DNA from: Gammaproteobacteria bacterium
Lineage (GTDB): Bacteria > Pseudomonadota > Gammaproteobacteria > Pseudomonadales > Azotimanducaceae
Direction of reading: 5' to 3'
Assembly (NCBI GenBank): GCA_027295975.1
Contig: JAPUJX010000235.1
Coordinates: 1-6,011 of the forward strand
DNA length: 6,011 nt
In this document: positions 1 through 5,482 of the stretch, piece by piece
Position numbering within the stretch: position 1 is the stretch's first letter
How the letters are laid out: the number at the start of each line of letters is the position of its first letter
Made by a program: the position numbers and the translations under genes
Notes under the pieces: generated by a model
Databases searched by the model: none
Told to the model about the DNA's origin: nothing
What the model saw: the letters and a program-made list of their open reading frames with translations, nothing else

Positions 1-566
1 GATCTTCGAACGACATGGTGCTGCCAATTCTGCAGCGATCCCGACACCTGCAACGCACTCAAGTTCGCGAGTTGATCCTTTGGCTGGAAAACCACCTGTG
101 GGCGATTGACGTCGATGCCTATCGTTCGCTGTGGGAGCACAAATACCGGACGGTCCGATTCATAGCGGTTCCAACCAAGGCGAGAAGCGGACATGACAAC
201 TTTGGATGCAGGCAGCCGAAAACTACCCAGATACTTGAGCAGAGCGCGCTCCACACCCGGCACAATCTGCATCCCCAAGTCGGCCAACTGCAGTACAAGG
301 GCATTGCCAGACTCATAGAAACGACGATTGGCAATCGCCAATCGCTTCACGCCTCGTGAGCGTGGATCTACCCAACAGATTACGCATCCCGCATCTGTAC
401 CATCAATCCCGCGAGTCGCCGTGCTCACCCAACAGCAGTCGGCGATCCATTCAAGGTCGTTGCCCTTTCGACACCGGAACAATCCTTCGTCCGTGAGTAC
501 AAAGCCTGTCGGGATGAACGTCTCAACATCGTACCAAGGGGGCCCGGAGACGGCGGGTCCATTCAT
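1..566 (-). CDS. DUF927-family helicase/primase-like protein, N-terminal part (runs off window)
   Basis: This frame is open from ATG at 566 to the window edge and gives 188 residues with no stop; the gene continues to the left. Motifs typical of DUF927 are visible: a GW at residues 131-132 followed by FVLP at 142-145, then RTIG, a VVFQP segment, and SGSLxxW at 175-181. DUF927 proteins are found in integrative elements and include the Cch-type helicases of staphylococcal cassettes, which are thought to drive element replication. The family call comes from remembered motifs, not a search. The start overlaps the stop of the upstream HTH gene as ATGA (563-566), so the two are probably translationally coupled; no strong Shine-Dalgarno is seen. 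The ATPase part expected downstream in the protein is outside the window. Likely role is replication or maintenance of the element carrying the integrase at 1095. Confidence 0.75.
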   Translation of the reverse strand, partial: MNGPAVSGPPWYDVETFIPTGFVLTDEGLFRCRKGNDLEWIADCCWVSTATRGIDGTDAGCVICWVDPRSRGVKRLAIANRRFYESGNALVLQLADLGMQIVPGVERALLKYLGSFRLPASKVVMSASRLGWNRYESDRPVFVLPQRTIGIDVNRPQVVFQPKDQLANLSALQVSGSLQNWQHHVVRR

Positions 567-766
567 GACGCGCTATCTCGACGCGTACGCCTCTCCAGAT
601 ATGTATACACATCCTCAAGACGGTATCGAACGGCGCGACCAATTTTCACAAAGGGTAGTTCGTACCGGCCGTCAGATCGCCAGACCGCTAGTGTGTGTGG
701 CGCGATTCCAAGGAATCCGGCCACCTCCTCCGTAGATAAGAGTCGGGGTAATTCAGGTTTATGCAT
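563..766 (-). CDS. AlpA/excisionase-like helix-turn-helix DNA-binding protein
   Basis: A 67-residue protein with a MerR-like HTH of the HTH_17/AlpA type. The segment LLSTEEVAGFLGI (residues 9-21) is the usual opening of this fold, followed by the recognition helix around HTLAVWRSDG, a short wing with LPFVKIGRAVRYR (37-49) and a final helix EDVYTYLERR. Such proteins act as excisionases or as transcriptional regulators of integrase and replication genes in integrative elements. The frame is open upstream to 895, but I chose ATG at 766 because a good Shine-Dalgarno (GAGG, 776-773 on the minus strand) lies six bases before it and the domain begins there. The gene lies between the iteron region and the DUF927 gene, overlapping the latter by four bases. 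The TTTAGGGT repeats upstream are candidate binding sites. Whether it works as excisionase, activator or replication factor cannot be told from sequence. Confidence 0.8.
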   Translation of the reverse strand: MHKPELPRLLSTEEVAGFLGIAPHTLAVWRSDGRYELPFVKIGRAVRYRLEDVYTYLERRTRRDSAS

Positions 767-800
767 TGAGCACCTCGTAGTTGTCGTGGGTTCTACTCTC

Positions 801-831
801 TTTATACGATCTCGATCCCAGTCGGTGTCAA
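801..831 (-). promoter_or_regulatory. Candidate promoter of the HTH-DUF927 operon
   Basis: On the minus strand a perfect TTGACA (831-826) is followed after 19 bases by TATAAA (806-801), about 35 bases before the HTH start codon. The spacer is longer than the optimal 17, which would fit a promoter needing help from a bound protein. The nearest iteron (848-859) sits about 17 bases upstream of the -35 box. Confidence 0.45.
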
Positions 832-847
832 CCCCAAGTTCAAAAAT

Positions 848-978
848 ACCCTTTAGGGTCAATACACCCCTAAACATTAACGAGTTAACCAGCATAAAAT
901 TCGGGCGAACGACTGCAATTCAGACCCTTTAGGGTTGCTTCGAACCTTTAGGGTAGTTCGACGCTTTAGGGTTGTTTC
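848..978. repeat. TTTAGGGT iteron cluster (candidate operators or replication origin)
   Basis: Four plus-oriented copies of a 12-base box are seen: ACCCTTTAGGGT at 848-859 and 924-935, AACCTTTAGGGT at 943-954, and ACGCTTTAGGGT at 961-972. A fifth copy, GTTTAGGGGT, lies in reverse at 866-875. The last three plus copies are tandem units of 19, 18 and 18 bases (924-942, 943-960, 961-978) sharing a TTCG or TTTC tail. The best boxes are ACCCT-TT-AGGGT, an inverted repeat with two central bases, which suggests a dimeric protein. A weaker match is at 1064-1075. The roughly 18-base step places boxes on a similar but slowly rotating helical face. They lie between the integrase and HTH genes, so binding by the HTH protein, an origin for the DUF927 protein, or recombination-accessory sites are all possible. 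Confidence 0.75.
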
Positions 979-1094
979 AGCAGCAGTGGATACGGTACCG
1001 GATGCAGGCGAACTCTCATCATGGCGACGCGCAACCAAATGGGGGCCGGCCCGGACCCCAGGGAAACTCTAGGGTGCACCGGGTCTCGTGGAAC
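979..1094. other. GC-rich intergenic stretch between iterons and integrase
   Basis: No gene is seen. It holds a GC-rich imperfect inverted repeat (TGGGG at 1040-1044 and CCCCA at 1056-1060 around a GGCCGGCC palindrome) and a degenerate iteron at 1064-1075. The hairpin could be a terminator element or part of an origin. Confidence 0.35.
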
Positions 1095-1105
1095 TTATCG
1101 AGACC
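1082..1105 (-). terminator. Hairpin over the integrase stop codon (weak terminator candidate)
   Basis: GGTCTCG (1082-1088) and CGAGACC (1099-1105) form a perfect 7-bp stem with a 10-base loop that contains the integrase TAA. No T-tract follows on the minus strand, so an intrinsic terminator is not well supported; it may only protect the 3' end of the message. Confidence 0.25.
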
Positions 1106-2273
1106 GACTATCCAATTTGACCAACTCGGGTGACGGACTGAGTCGCCGCGCCGTTTTCTCAACGTGGCGTCGTACGGGATCAAGATTTAACCGGGCATAG
1201 ACAAGGGTTGAAGCCATATCTTTATGCCCGAGTGCCTTGCCGATAATTACCGTATCAGCACCCCCTTCGAGCATCCAACTCGCATGGGTCCGACGTAGAT
1301 CATGGATACGAAGATTCTCAATACCAGCCCGATTCAGCACCCGCTCCCAGGCGCGCTTTACTTCGACAACATGCTGCGATGGCTTTATTGCGCTTGGGAA
1401 AACCCATCGATCATTAACGTGGCGTTGCTCTATGCGCCGGTGCAGAATTGCTATGGCTGGACCCGCCAGTACGACGCGTCGCGGTTCACCGTTTTTTGTA
1501 TCTGGAATTCGCCAGACTTCATCCTCCAGCTGCACATCTCGCCAACACATGTTGAGCATCTCTGACTTACGCGCTCCCGTGTACAACAAGAGCATGAAAA
1601 AATCCCGGTAGAGTACGTCCTCCTTACGTAAGCCTTGATGGAAGCGATCCAACTCAGATTTCGACAAAAATCGATCCCGCGAATACTCTCTGAATCGATC
1701 AATATGCTGGGCTGGGTTGGGGCCATCGAAATACTCCCAGGCAATCGCCTTGTTGAAGATAGCTCTTAGCTGCGACGCCATCTTATTGGCAGTGCGTTCA
1801 CGGCCAGATCGACCGATATCACGATGATGTTGCGCGACGTCCGTACGTAGGATTTTGGACAGCCGCGTTCGACCAAAGAGCGGCGCTACATACCACCGGT
1901 AGTGATCCTTCACGACATCGGGCCGTCGATTGTGCAGTAGAGAATGTTCACGATAGTAGACTTCAAAAAACTCATCCAAGGTAAGCTCAGCGCGCTCTTT
2001 GCGTTTTGCCTCAGCTGCATTGATCCCACCGTCGTATTGCAGGTGAAGTTTGGCAGCACGTTCCCGCGCGATTACGATGCTCGTCTCTGGAAACCGACCC
2101 AGTTTGTTGCGCTCGACCCGGCCGTTGTACTTACGGGTCAGGTAAAACGTCTTGGCCCCTTTGGGAGTCACGATGAGAGTAAATCCGCGCGTCTTGTCGT
2201 CCGTAAACGTTTGGATTTTATCCGTTGGTTCAATAGCCTCGATCAACGCTTTGATGAAATGTATTTTAGCCAC
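1095..2273 (-). CDS. int: Tyrosine-recombinase integrase (Arm-binding DUF4102-type N-terminus)
   Basis: A 392-residue site-specific recombinase expected to integrate and excise the element at tRNA-Arg. The N-terminal ~85 residues match the Arm-DNA-binding domain of P4/prophage integrases (DDKTRGFTLIVTPKG, then KLGRFPETSI and ARERA). A helical core-binding domain follows from about 98 (ELTLDEFFEVYY) to 185, then the catalytic domain. All catalytic residues are visible: R235 in TGARKSE, K260 in DTKNGE, H324 and R327 in HDLRRTH, H350 in LGH, and nucleophile Y359 in STLVYARL. It therefore looks active. The start is uncertain. I chose GTG at 2273 because it matches the usual beginning of the family (VAKIHFIKALIEA), though no clear Shine-Dalgarno precedes it. 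ATG at 2306 or 2324, or TTG at 2369, would add 11 to 32 residues. The 5' end lies about 240 bases from the tRNA-derived att site at 2515. Confidence 0.93.
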   Translation of the reverse strand: MAKIHFIKALIEAIEPTDKIQTFTDDKTRGFTLIVTPKGAKTFYLTRKYNGRVERNKLGRFPETSIVIARERAAKLHLQYDGGINAAEAKRKERAELTLDEFFEVYYREHSLLHNRRPDVVKDHYRWYVAPLFGRTRLSKILRTDVAQHHRDIGRSGRERTANKMASQLRAIFNKAIAWEYFDGPNPAQHIDRFREYSRDRFLSKSELDRFHQGLRKEDVLYRDFFMLLLYTGARKSEMLNMCWRDVQLEDEVWRIPDTKNGEPRRVVLAGPAIAILHRRIEQRHVNDRWVFPSAIKPSQHVVEVKRAWERVLNRAGIENLRIHDLRRTHASWMLEGGADTVIIGKALGHKDMASTLVYARLNLDPVRRHVEKTARRLSPSPELVKLDSRSR

Positions 2274-2296
2274 GACAAGTAACCCAACACGACAGG

Positions 2297-2371
2297 TTGC
2301 AATCATTGCAACTTTTCTGACCATTGGCTTTATTAGGCCGTTGGCAAACTCGTTGCAACCTATGTGCAACC
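2297..2371. promoter_or_regulatory. Cluster of TTGCAA motifs at the integrase 5' end
   Basis: TTGCAA occurs at 2297-2302, 2306-2311 and 2353-2358, and a GTGCAACC variant follows at 2364-2371. The first two are 9 bases apart and the last two are about 11 apart, nearly one helical turn. Position next to the integrase start and att site suits integrase arm-type sites or an operator controlling int. No proof of function. Confidence 0.35.
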
Positions 2372-2373
2372 TT

Positions 2374-2514
2374 TGAAATGAAACTAGAAAACATAAGATG
2401 AATGTCCATGAATTTCGGTTGTGTCATTTTGACGTGTAAGTCATTGACAGCAATGAAGTTACCGTACTTTGGCGTAACCTACCGAATGTAGCGGAAAGTG
2501 GCTAGAGAGATTCT
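2374..2514. promoter_or_regulatory. Integrase upstream region / att arm
   Basis: AT-richer non-coding stretch between int and the att core. It contains GTCATT twice (2423-2428 and 2440-2445, each soon followed by TTGAC), and a GTTAC/GTAAC inverted repeat (2458-2462, 2474-2478). It must hold the integrase promoter and probably integrase or host-factor binding sites, but I see no convincing -35/-10 pair. Confidence 0.35.
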
Positions 2515-2557
2515 CCGAAGCCAGGGGTCGCGCGTTCGAATCGCGCCGGGCGCGCCA
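2482..2557 (+). pseudogene. Decayed or chimeric tRNA-Arg(CCG): intact 3' half, degenerate 5' half
   Basis: From the anticodon loop onward this reads as a proper tRNA: loop CTCCGAA (2513-2519), 3' anticodon strand GCCAG, variable loop GGGTC, T-arm GCGCG-TTCGAAT-CGCGC (2530-2546, fully paired), acceptor strand CGGGCGC, G73 and CCA (2555-2557). The acceptor end and anticodon fit bacterial tRNA-Arg(CCG). Upstream, GTAGC (2488-2492) and TGG/TAGAG (2498-2507) resemble the D-arm at nearly the right spacing, and 2482-2557 is exactly 76 nt. However, the D stem, the 5' anticodon strand (AGATT where CTGGC is needed) and the acceptor 5' strand do not pair, so it cannot be functional. Either it is an eroded tRNA gene, or only the 3' half is tRNA-derived (att) and the upstream likeness is chance. 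Confidence 0.5.
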
Positions 2558-2560
2558 AAT
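2515..2560 (+). other. Attachment site copy A (tRNA-Arg 3' half)
   Basis: A 46-bp block from the anticodon CCG to three bases past CCA, repeated at 5678-5723 with a single mismatch (C2544 against A5707). Identity begins exactly at the anticodon, as expected for tyrosine integrases that cross over in the anticodon loop and carry the 3' part of the tRNA on the element. It flanks the integrase side, so it is the likely right-hand junction of the element at 1-2514. Confidence 0.8.
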
Positions 2561-2660
2561 AGCTAAAAACAATAGGTTATGTAGCCTATACAACCTGGGA
2601 ATGCGGCGCGTATCTGCTCGTGGGAGCAGAGGGGGAGCGAGACGCGGTTACTACGAGCCA
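2515..2660 (+). repeat. Long imperfect direct repeat, copy A
   Basis: The first 46 bp are the att core. The next ~100 bp align with 5724-5827 with a few small gaps and scattered substitutions. Shared blocks include AAAAACAATA, TATACAACCTGG and GGAGCGAGACGCGGTT. A hairpin (7-bp stem, 2613-2619 with 2624-2630, loop GTGG) is present in both copies. Similarity stops near 2660. Confidence 0.85.
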
Positions 2661-2661
2661 G

Positions 2662-2922
2662 TTAACTGAAATCCAGACGTAATTCTGGTCCATCCTCGAA
2701 CATCCGCACCAACGATCCGTCTGCCGCACCACCCAGACCGGCACCACCGTCCAGCCTCTTGTCCGCTTCCTGAACTGACATCTCGTTCGGGCCGGGGTTC
2801 CCAGCTTCACCCGAATCGGTATCCCCATCGTGTGCGGCCCGCAGCAGGTTCAGCATGCATTCAGGCTCAACCAGATATGATTGCAAAACATCGACCACTA
2901 CCGATTGGGACTTCGGGTTCAT
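2662..2922 (-). CDS. Possible small acidic protein of unknown function (doubtful)
   Basis: An open frame with codon use that looks coding (many CTG, GAG, GAT and GAC). It would give 86 residues from ATG at 2922, or 91 from ATG at 2937. The N-terminus looks helical (VVVDVLQSYLVEPECMLNLL), followed by an acidic, Gly-rich tail with no domain I recognise. It ends two bases after repeat copy A. Against it, there is no good Shine-Dalgarno, and its start codon shares the CATG at 2920-2923 with the chosen start of the plus-strand membrane protein, leaving no room for two separate leaders. At most one of the two starts is likely right. If this gene is not real, 2661-2920 is a leader region without other visible content. 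Confidence 0.25.
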   Translation of the reverse strand: MNPKSQSVVVDVLQSYLVEPECMLNLLRAAHDGDTDSGEAGNPGPNEMSVQEADKRLDGGAGLGGAADGSLVRMFEDGPELRLDFS

Positions 2923-3493
2923 GACAAATCCATACACATTTGCGGATCAGCACAAGCCGGACTGGGCATTCAAGCAGCAGGCATTGGCAGGTACTTTGAC
3001 GTCAGGCACGATCTACGACCCGCCTCCGGCTCCGGAGCCCAGTTGGCCGTCTTCGACCAGTACTTTCACGCCCAGTACACCTCTATTCAGTCCATCGCCC
3101 GCAGCACCCGCGCTGTCGTTCGATCCTGCGACCATGCCGAGCTATGCGCCAACCGGGGGCTACTCGACAAGCACTTATGCAACGAGTAGCGGATCGGACT
3201 GGCTGATCAACGTGATCACGCCGCCGGACCTATTCGGCAAGACCGCTTCGTGGTTCTGGTGGTTACTCGCGGCGCTTGGTGCGCTGGTCGGATTGGGCAT
3301 GGCCGGGCCGGTTGGCGCCGGGATCGGCGCTTTTGTCGCGCCGTTTGCGCTTGCGACATTCTACACCGCAATACTCGTTGCAGTCGGCTTGCTCAACCTG
3401 GCTGTCACCGTAACTTGGTTTCTCATCAAGGTCGGCTTCGTGCTCGCGATCGTTGGTGGCATCGGGTACGTGGTGTTGATGTTTCTTGCGTAG
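2921..3493 (+). CDS. Pro/Ser/Thr-rich protein with C-terminal membrane domain, unknown function
   Basis: A 190-residue protein I do not recognise. Residues 34-88 are a low-complexity linker rich in Pro, Ser and Thr (DPPPAPEPSWPSSTSTFTP and similar). From 111 it is hydrophobic, with about three membrane segments: ~111-131 (starting WFWWLLAALGALVG), ~135-160 and ~163-189. The middle one is Gly-rich near its start, and the last ends at the C-terminus. There is no signal peptide, so the soluble N-terminus is probably cytoplasmic or exported through the membrane anchor. I chose ATG at 2921; ATG at 2855 is also in frame, would add 22 residues and has a weak AGCAGG before it. It lies 556 bases before the hydrolase gene, so a shared transcript is uncertain. 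Proline-rich linkers plus a small membrane bundle occur in phage, conjugation and envelope-stress proteins, but nothing here decides between these. Confidence 0.7.
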   Translation: MTNPYTFADQHKPDWAFKQQALAGTLTSGTIYDPPPAPEPSWPSSTSTFTPSTPLFSPSPAAPALSFDPATMPSYAPTGGYSTSTYATSSGSDWLINVITPPDLFGKTASWFWWLLAALGALVGLGMAGPVGAGIGAFVAPFALATFYTAILVAVGLLNLAVTVTWFLIKVGFVLAIVGGIGYVVLMFLA

Positions 3494-3506
3494 TAGTTTT
3501 ACTGAT

Positions 3507-3907
3507 CTAGTTTCCGGGCGCGAACCGAAGCCAGATGGGTCCGTATACCCGGCTGGGTGGCAGTCGGGGTGGTGCCTGTAGTGCTGCGAACGAAAGGGGC
3601 GTGTCCAATCGACGACCTACGGGACGGTCGCGTCGCCCTAGAGACTCGTAGCAAGATCCTTGGTATTGAGAATATTGTCCATCGATATCGATCTGCATCT
3701 CGAACTTGAAAGTGCCTTCCGTGTAATAAGGTCTCGAGCAAACGTCGTTGTTGTATATCGAGAAGAGTGTAGGGAAAGACCCAGTAATCACCTGACCGCG
3801 GAACGAAGCAAATCCATGGTTTTCTCAGGGCTATCCGCGGCTGTTGTTGGATCGAAGTTCAGGCCGTCCTTACCCAAAGTTTCGCCGTCCCGTTTCGCAG
3901 GCGTCAT
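3507..3907 (-). pseudogene. Two overlapping minus-strand frames, perhaps a broken gene
   Basis: The first frame (ATG 3907 to TGA 3788, 39 codons) has coding-like composition: GKDGLNFDPTTAADSPEKT, then MDLLRSAVR. The second starts with GTG at 3791, overlapping the TGA as GTGA, and begins protein-like (FPTLFSIYNNDVCSRPYY, then KFEMQIDIDGQYSQYQG). Its last ~45 residues look non-coding (Arg/Pro-rich). It could be two coupled small genes or, more likely, the remains of one gene broken by a frameshift near 3790. No family is recognised. Confidence 0.22.
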
Positions 3908-4037
3908 AAAACCCGGGTTTTTGTTGTCATTGCTTTCCCATCAGGCTTCGTGTTTTGCGTCTGCACTACGGTGTAGACTGATATTGCAGAACATATCGGC
4001 ATCGCACGACGATCCCTATTTCTTATGAATATTTTTC

Positions 4038-4043
4038 AGAGGA
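4038..4043 (+). promoter_or_regulatory. Shine-Dalgarno of the hydrolase gene
   Basis: AGAGGA lies six bases before ATG at 4050, and fixes that start. The surrounding leader is AT-rich. Confidence 0.7.
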
Positions 4044-4049
4044 ATAAAA

Positions 4050-5003
4050 ATGGCCAGGATCTCCGCACTAAAGCAATTGAAAACCGTTTTGCAGGGTACG
4101 GCGACGGCCGGAGCCAAAGCGGCAATGGTCATTGAGTTGGAACCAAATTTACCGGATACCGCAATTAAAGTTCTGGATGACGCACTCGAGGGTGCCGAAC
4201 CCATACTCCAGGTCGCGATCATGGACGTGTATTTCGAGATGACCAAAGACGATTATCACAAGAAAGATCTGGAACGCATTTTGAACGAGGCCATGAGCGG
4301 CGGGGATGCCTCGGAAGAGGTCTATATGGCCGCGCGGATCGCACTCGGACGAATCAGCGGCGCCAAACAGGATGCTTTGGATAAATGGGGAGACTCGGGT
4401 GTTGAGATTGCTGCCGTTACGACCCGGCAGCGGACCGCACCGGGTATGTCGGAGGCAGACAAGGCGCGGACCAGCATTACGGTTATGATCCATGGGACCT
4501 GGGCGTCCGACGGGGACTGGTGGCGTCCGAACGGCGACTTTTTCGAGTACGTTAAAAAGAACCTGGAGCGGGAAGATCTGTACGGCGAAGAAGATCAGTT
4601 TATGTGGTCGGGAAAGAATCGCGATTCGAAACGGCGAAAGGCCGGACTGTCTTTGGTCAATTGGATTGACGCCCATCCGGCCGACGAAGTGAATGTTTTC
4701 GCGCATAGCCATGGGGCTAATGTTGCAATGCTCGCGACACACGACGATCTGTGCATCGACCAGCTGGTCATGTTGAGCCCGCCAGTGAACGCGGACTATT
4801 TTGCGAAGTGGTCCAATGTGAAGTCGGCATTCAATATCCAGGCTGACTTCGATCCGGTCGTGGCGATCGCGCGAGGCGGGCAGTGGTTCCGGCTGCCGCA
4901 GGTACTGGAGAAGAAGCTCAAGGCGAGCGGTCATTCCGCATCACACGATCCAGAAGTCTGGCGTAATGAGAGCGTCAATGACTTTATTGGCATTCCTTGG
5001 TAG
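4050..5003 (+). CDS. Alpha/beta-hydrolase (lipase/esterase-like) with helical N-terminal extension
   Basis: A 317-residue protein. Residues ~1-125 are predicted helical, with alternating helices that resemble HEAT-type repeats (LKQLKTVLQG, TAIKVLDDALEGAEPILQVAIMDVYFEM, VYMAARIALGRISG). Residues ~142-317 are an alpha/beta-hydrolase: strand plus oxyanion motif ITVMIHGTW (143-151), nucleophile elbow VFAHSHGAN with Ser220, acid candidates D266/D268 in QADFDPV, and catalytic His candidates H295/H299 in GHSASHD. The elbow is A-H-S-H-G rather than G-x-S-x-G; Ala at this place is known in active Bacillus lipases, so the enzyme is probably active. The substrate is unknown; ester or phospholipid hydrolysis is the family expectation. 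There is no signal peptide, so it is cytosolic unless exported by a secretion machine. The downstream HEAT protein overlaps it by one base, which suggests coupling and possibly a complex. Confidence 0.8.
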   Translation: MARISALKQLKTVLQGTATAGAKAAMVIELEPNLPDTAIKVLDDALEGAEPILQVAIMDVYFEMTKDDYHKKDLERILNEAMSGGDASEEVYMAARIALGRISGAKQDALDKWGDSGVEIAAVTTRQRTAPGMSEADKARTSITVMIHGTWASDGDWWRPNGDFFEYVKKNLEREDLYGEEDQFMWSGKNRDSKRRKAGLSLVNWIDAHPADEVNVFAHSHGANVAMLATHDDLCIDQLVMLSPPVNADYFAKWSNVKSAFNIQADFDPVVAIARGGQWFRLPQVLEKKLKASGHSASHDPEVWRNESVNDFIGIPW

Positions 5004-5482
5004 TGACCTCCGGTGACGCCCTGCAATTGCCCGAATTGCGTGCCGCACTGGGAAGTTCGGATCGACACCAGCGGGCCTATGCCGCGATTCAGCTCGGTCG
5101 ACACCAGGACCAGCATTCTATCGATCAGTTACGCACTTTGACGCGGGAACCCGATGAGCTGGTAGCGATCGCCGCCATGTACGGCTGCTGGCAATTGGGG
5201 GTCGATGCTATTGCGATCGATCGAATGGTGGCAGCGCTGTCATCGGACGATGAAGAGCTCGTCCAGGAAAGTGTATTCGCCCTGTGTGAAATAGGCGAGG
5301 CGGTCGTACCCAAGCTCACAGAGTTTTTGGAGACCCAGGCAGCCTCTCCGATCAGCGTTTTGTGCGTGCTGGCCGATATTGGTGGGGGAGCTGCCTTCGA
5401 CGTGATCAGCAGTTTCAAAAGCGACGACCCCGACGTCCGGTCCACGATTCAGGAACTGCTCGAGGATTGGGACGATGACTGA
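5003..5482 (+). CDS. HEAT-repeat protein, putative partner of the hydrolase
   Basis: A 159-residue acidic protein made of about four to five HEAT-like helical pairs: LPELRAALGSSDRHQRAYAA, IDQLRTLTREPDELVAIAAM, RMVAALSSDDEELVQESVFA, VPKLTEFLETQAASPISVL and FDVISSFKSDDPDVRSTIQE. The recurring pattern is a helix, an acidic turn (SSDD, KSDDPDV) and an Ala-rich helix. It ends in an acidic tail. HEAT repeats are protein-binding scaffolds and no catalytic motif is seen. I chose GTG at 5003, which overlaps the hydrolase stop by one base (TAGTG); TTG at 4997 is the alternative and adds two residues. The tight overlap points to translational coupling and a protein acting with the hydrolase, for example as inhibitor, immunity protein or adaptor. 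That role is inferred only from context. Confidence 0.75.
   Translation: MTSGDALQLPELRAALGSSDRHQRAYAAIQLGRHQDQHSIDQLRTLTREPDELVAIAAMYGCWQLGVDAIAIDRMVAALSSDDEELVQESVFALCEIGEAVVPKLTEFLETQAASPISVLCVLADIGGGAAFDVISSFKSDDPDVRSTIQELLEDWDDD

Larger units (their letters stand above)
3494..4049. other. 556-bp intergenic region with possible gene debris
   Basis: No convincing gene. On the minus strand a 39-codon frame (3907-3788) leads by a GTGA overlap into a 94-codon frame (3791-3507), described separately. At 3514-3534 CCGGGCGCG and CCGAAGCCAG, both pieces of the att core, occur in swapped order. A perfect 14-bp palindrome (AAAACCCGGGTTTT) is at 3908-3921. The hydrolase promoter should lie in the last ~150 bases, but no clear -35/-10 pair is seen. 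Confidence 0.5.

Noticed and set aside
15..735. Plus-strand open frames at 15-359 and 328-735
   Set aside because: They lie opposite the DUF927 and HTH genes, have no recognisable domain and poor protein-like composition; the minus-strand reading has clear family motifs.
848..978. Repeats as a CRISPR array
   Set aside because: Units are 18-19 bp with almost no spacer, and one copy is inverted; these are iterons or operators, and no cas gene is present.
1237..1744. Frames at 1237-1611 (+), 1302-1565 (+) and 1451-1744 (-) within int
   Set aside because: Shadows of the integrase, whose full set of catalytic residues is on the other reading frame.
2482..2557. A functional tRNA gene
   Set aside because: D stem, anticodon stem and acceptor stem are broken; only the 3' half is intact.
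3908..3921. AAAACCCGGGTTTT palindrome as a terminator
   Set aside because: A perfect palindrome with no loop and only a 3-bp GC core; too weak for a terminator and no nearby gene end fits.
4149..4934. A 261-codon minus-strand frame opposite the hydrolase
   Set aside because: Long, but Arg/His/Pro-rich without any domain, while the plus frame has a Shine-Dalgarno and complete hydrolase motifs.
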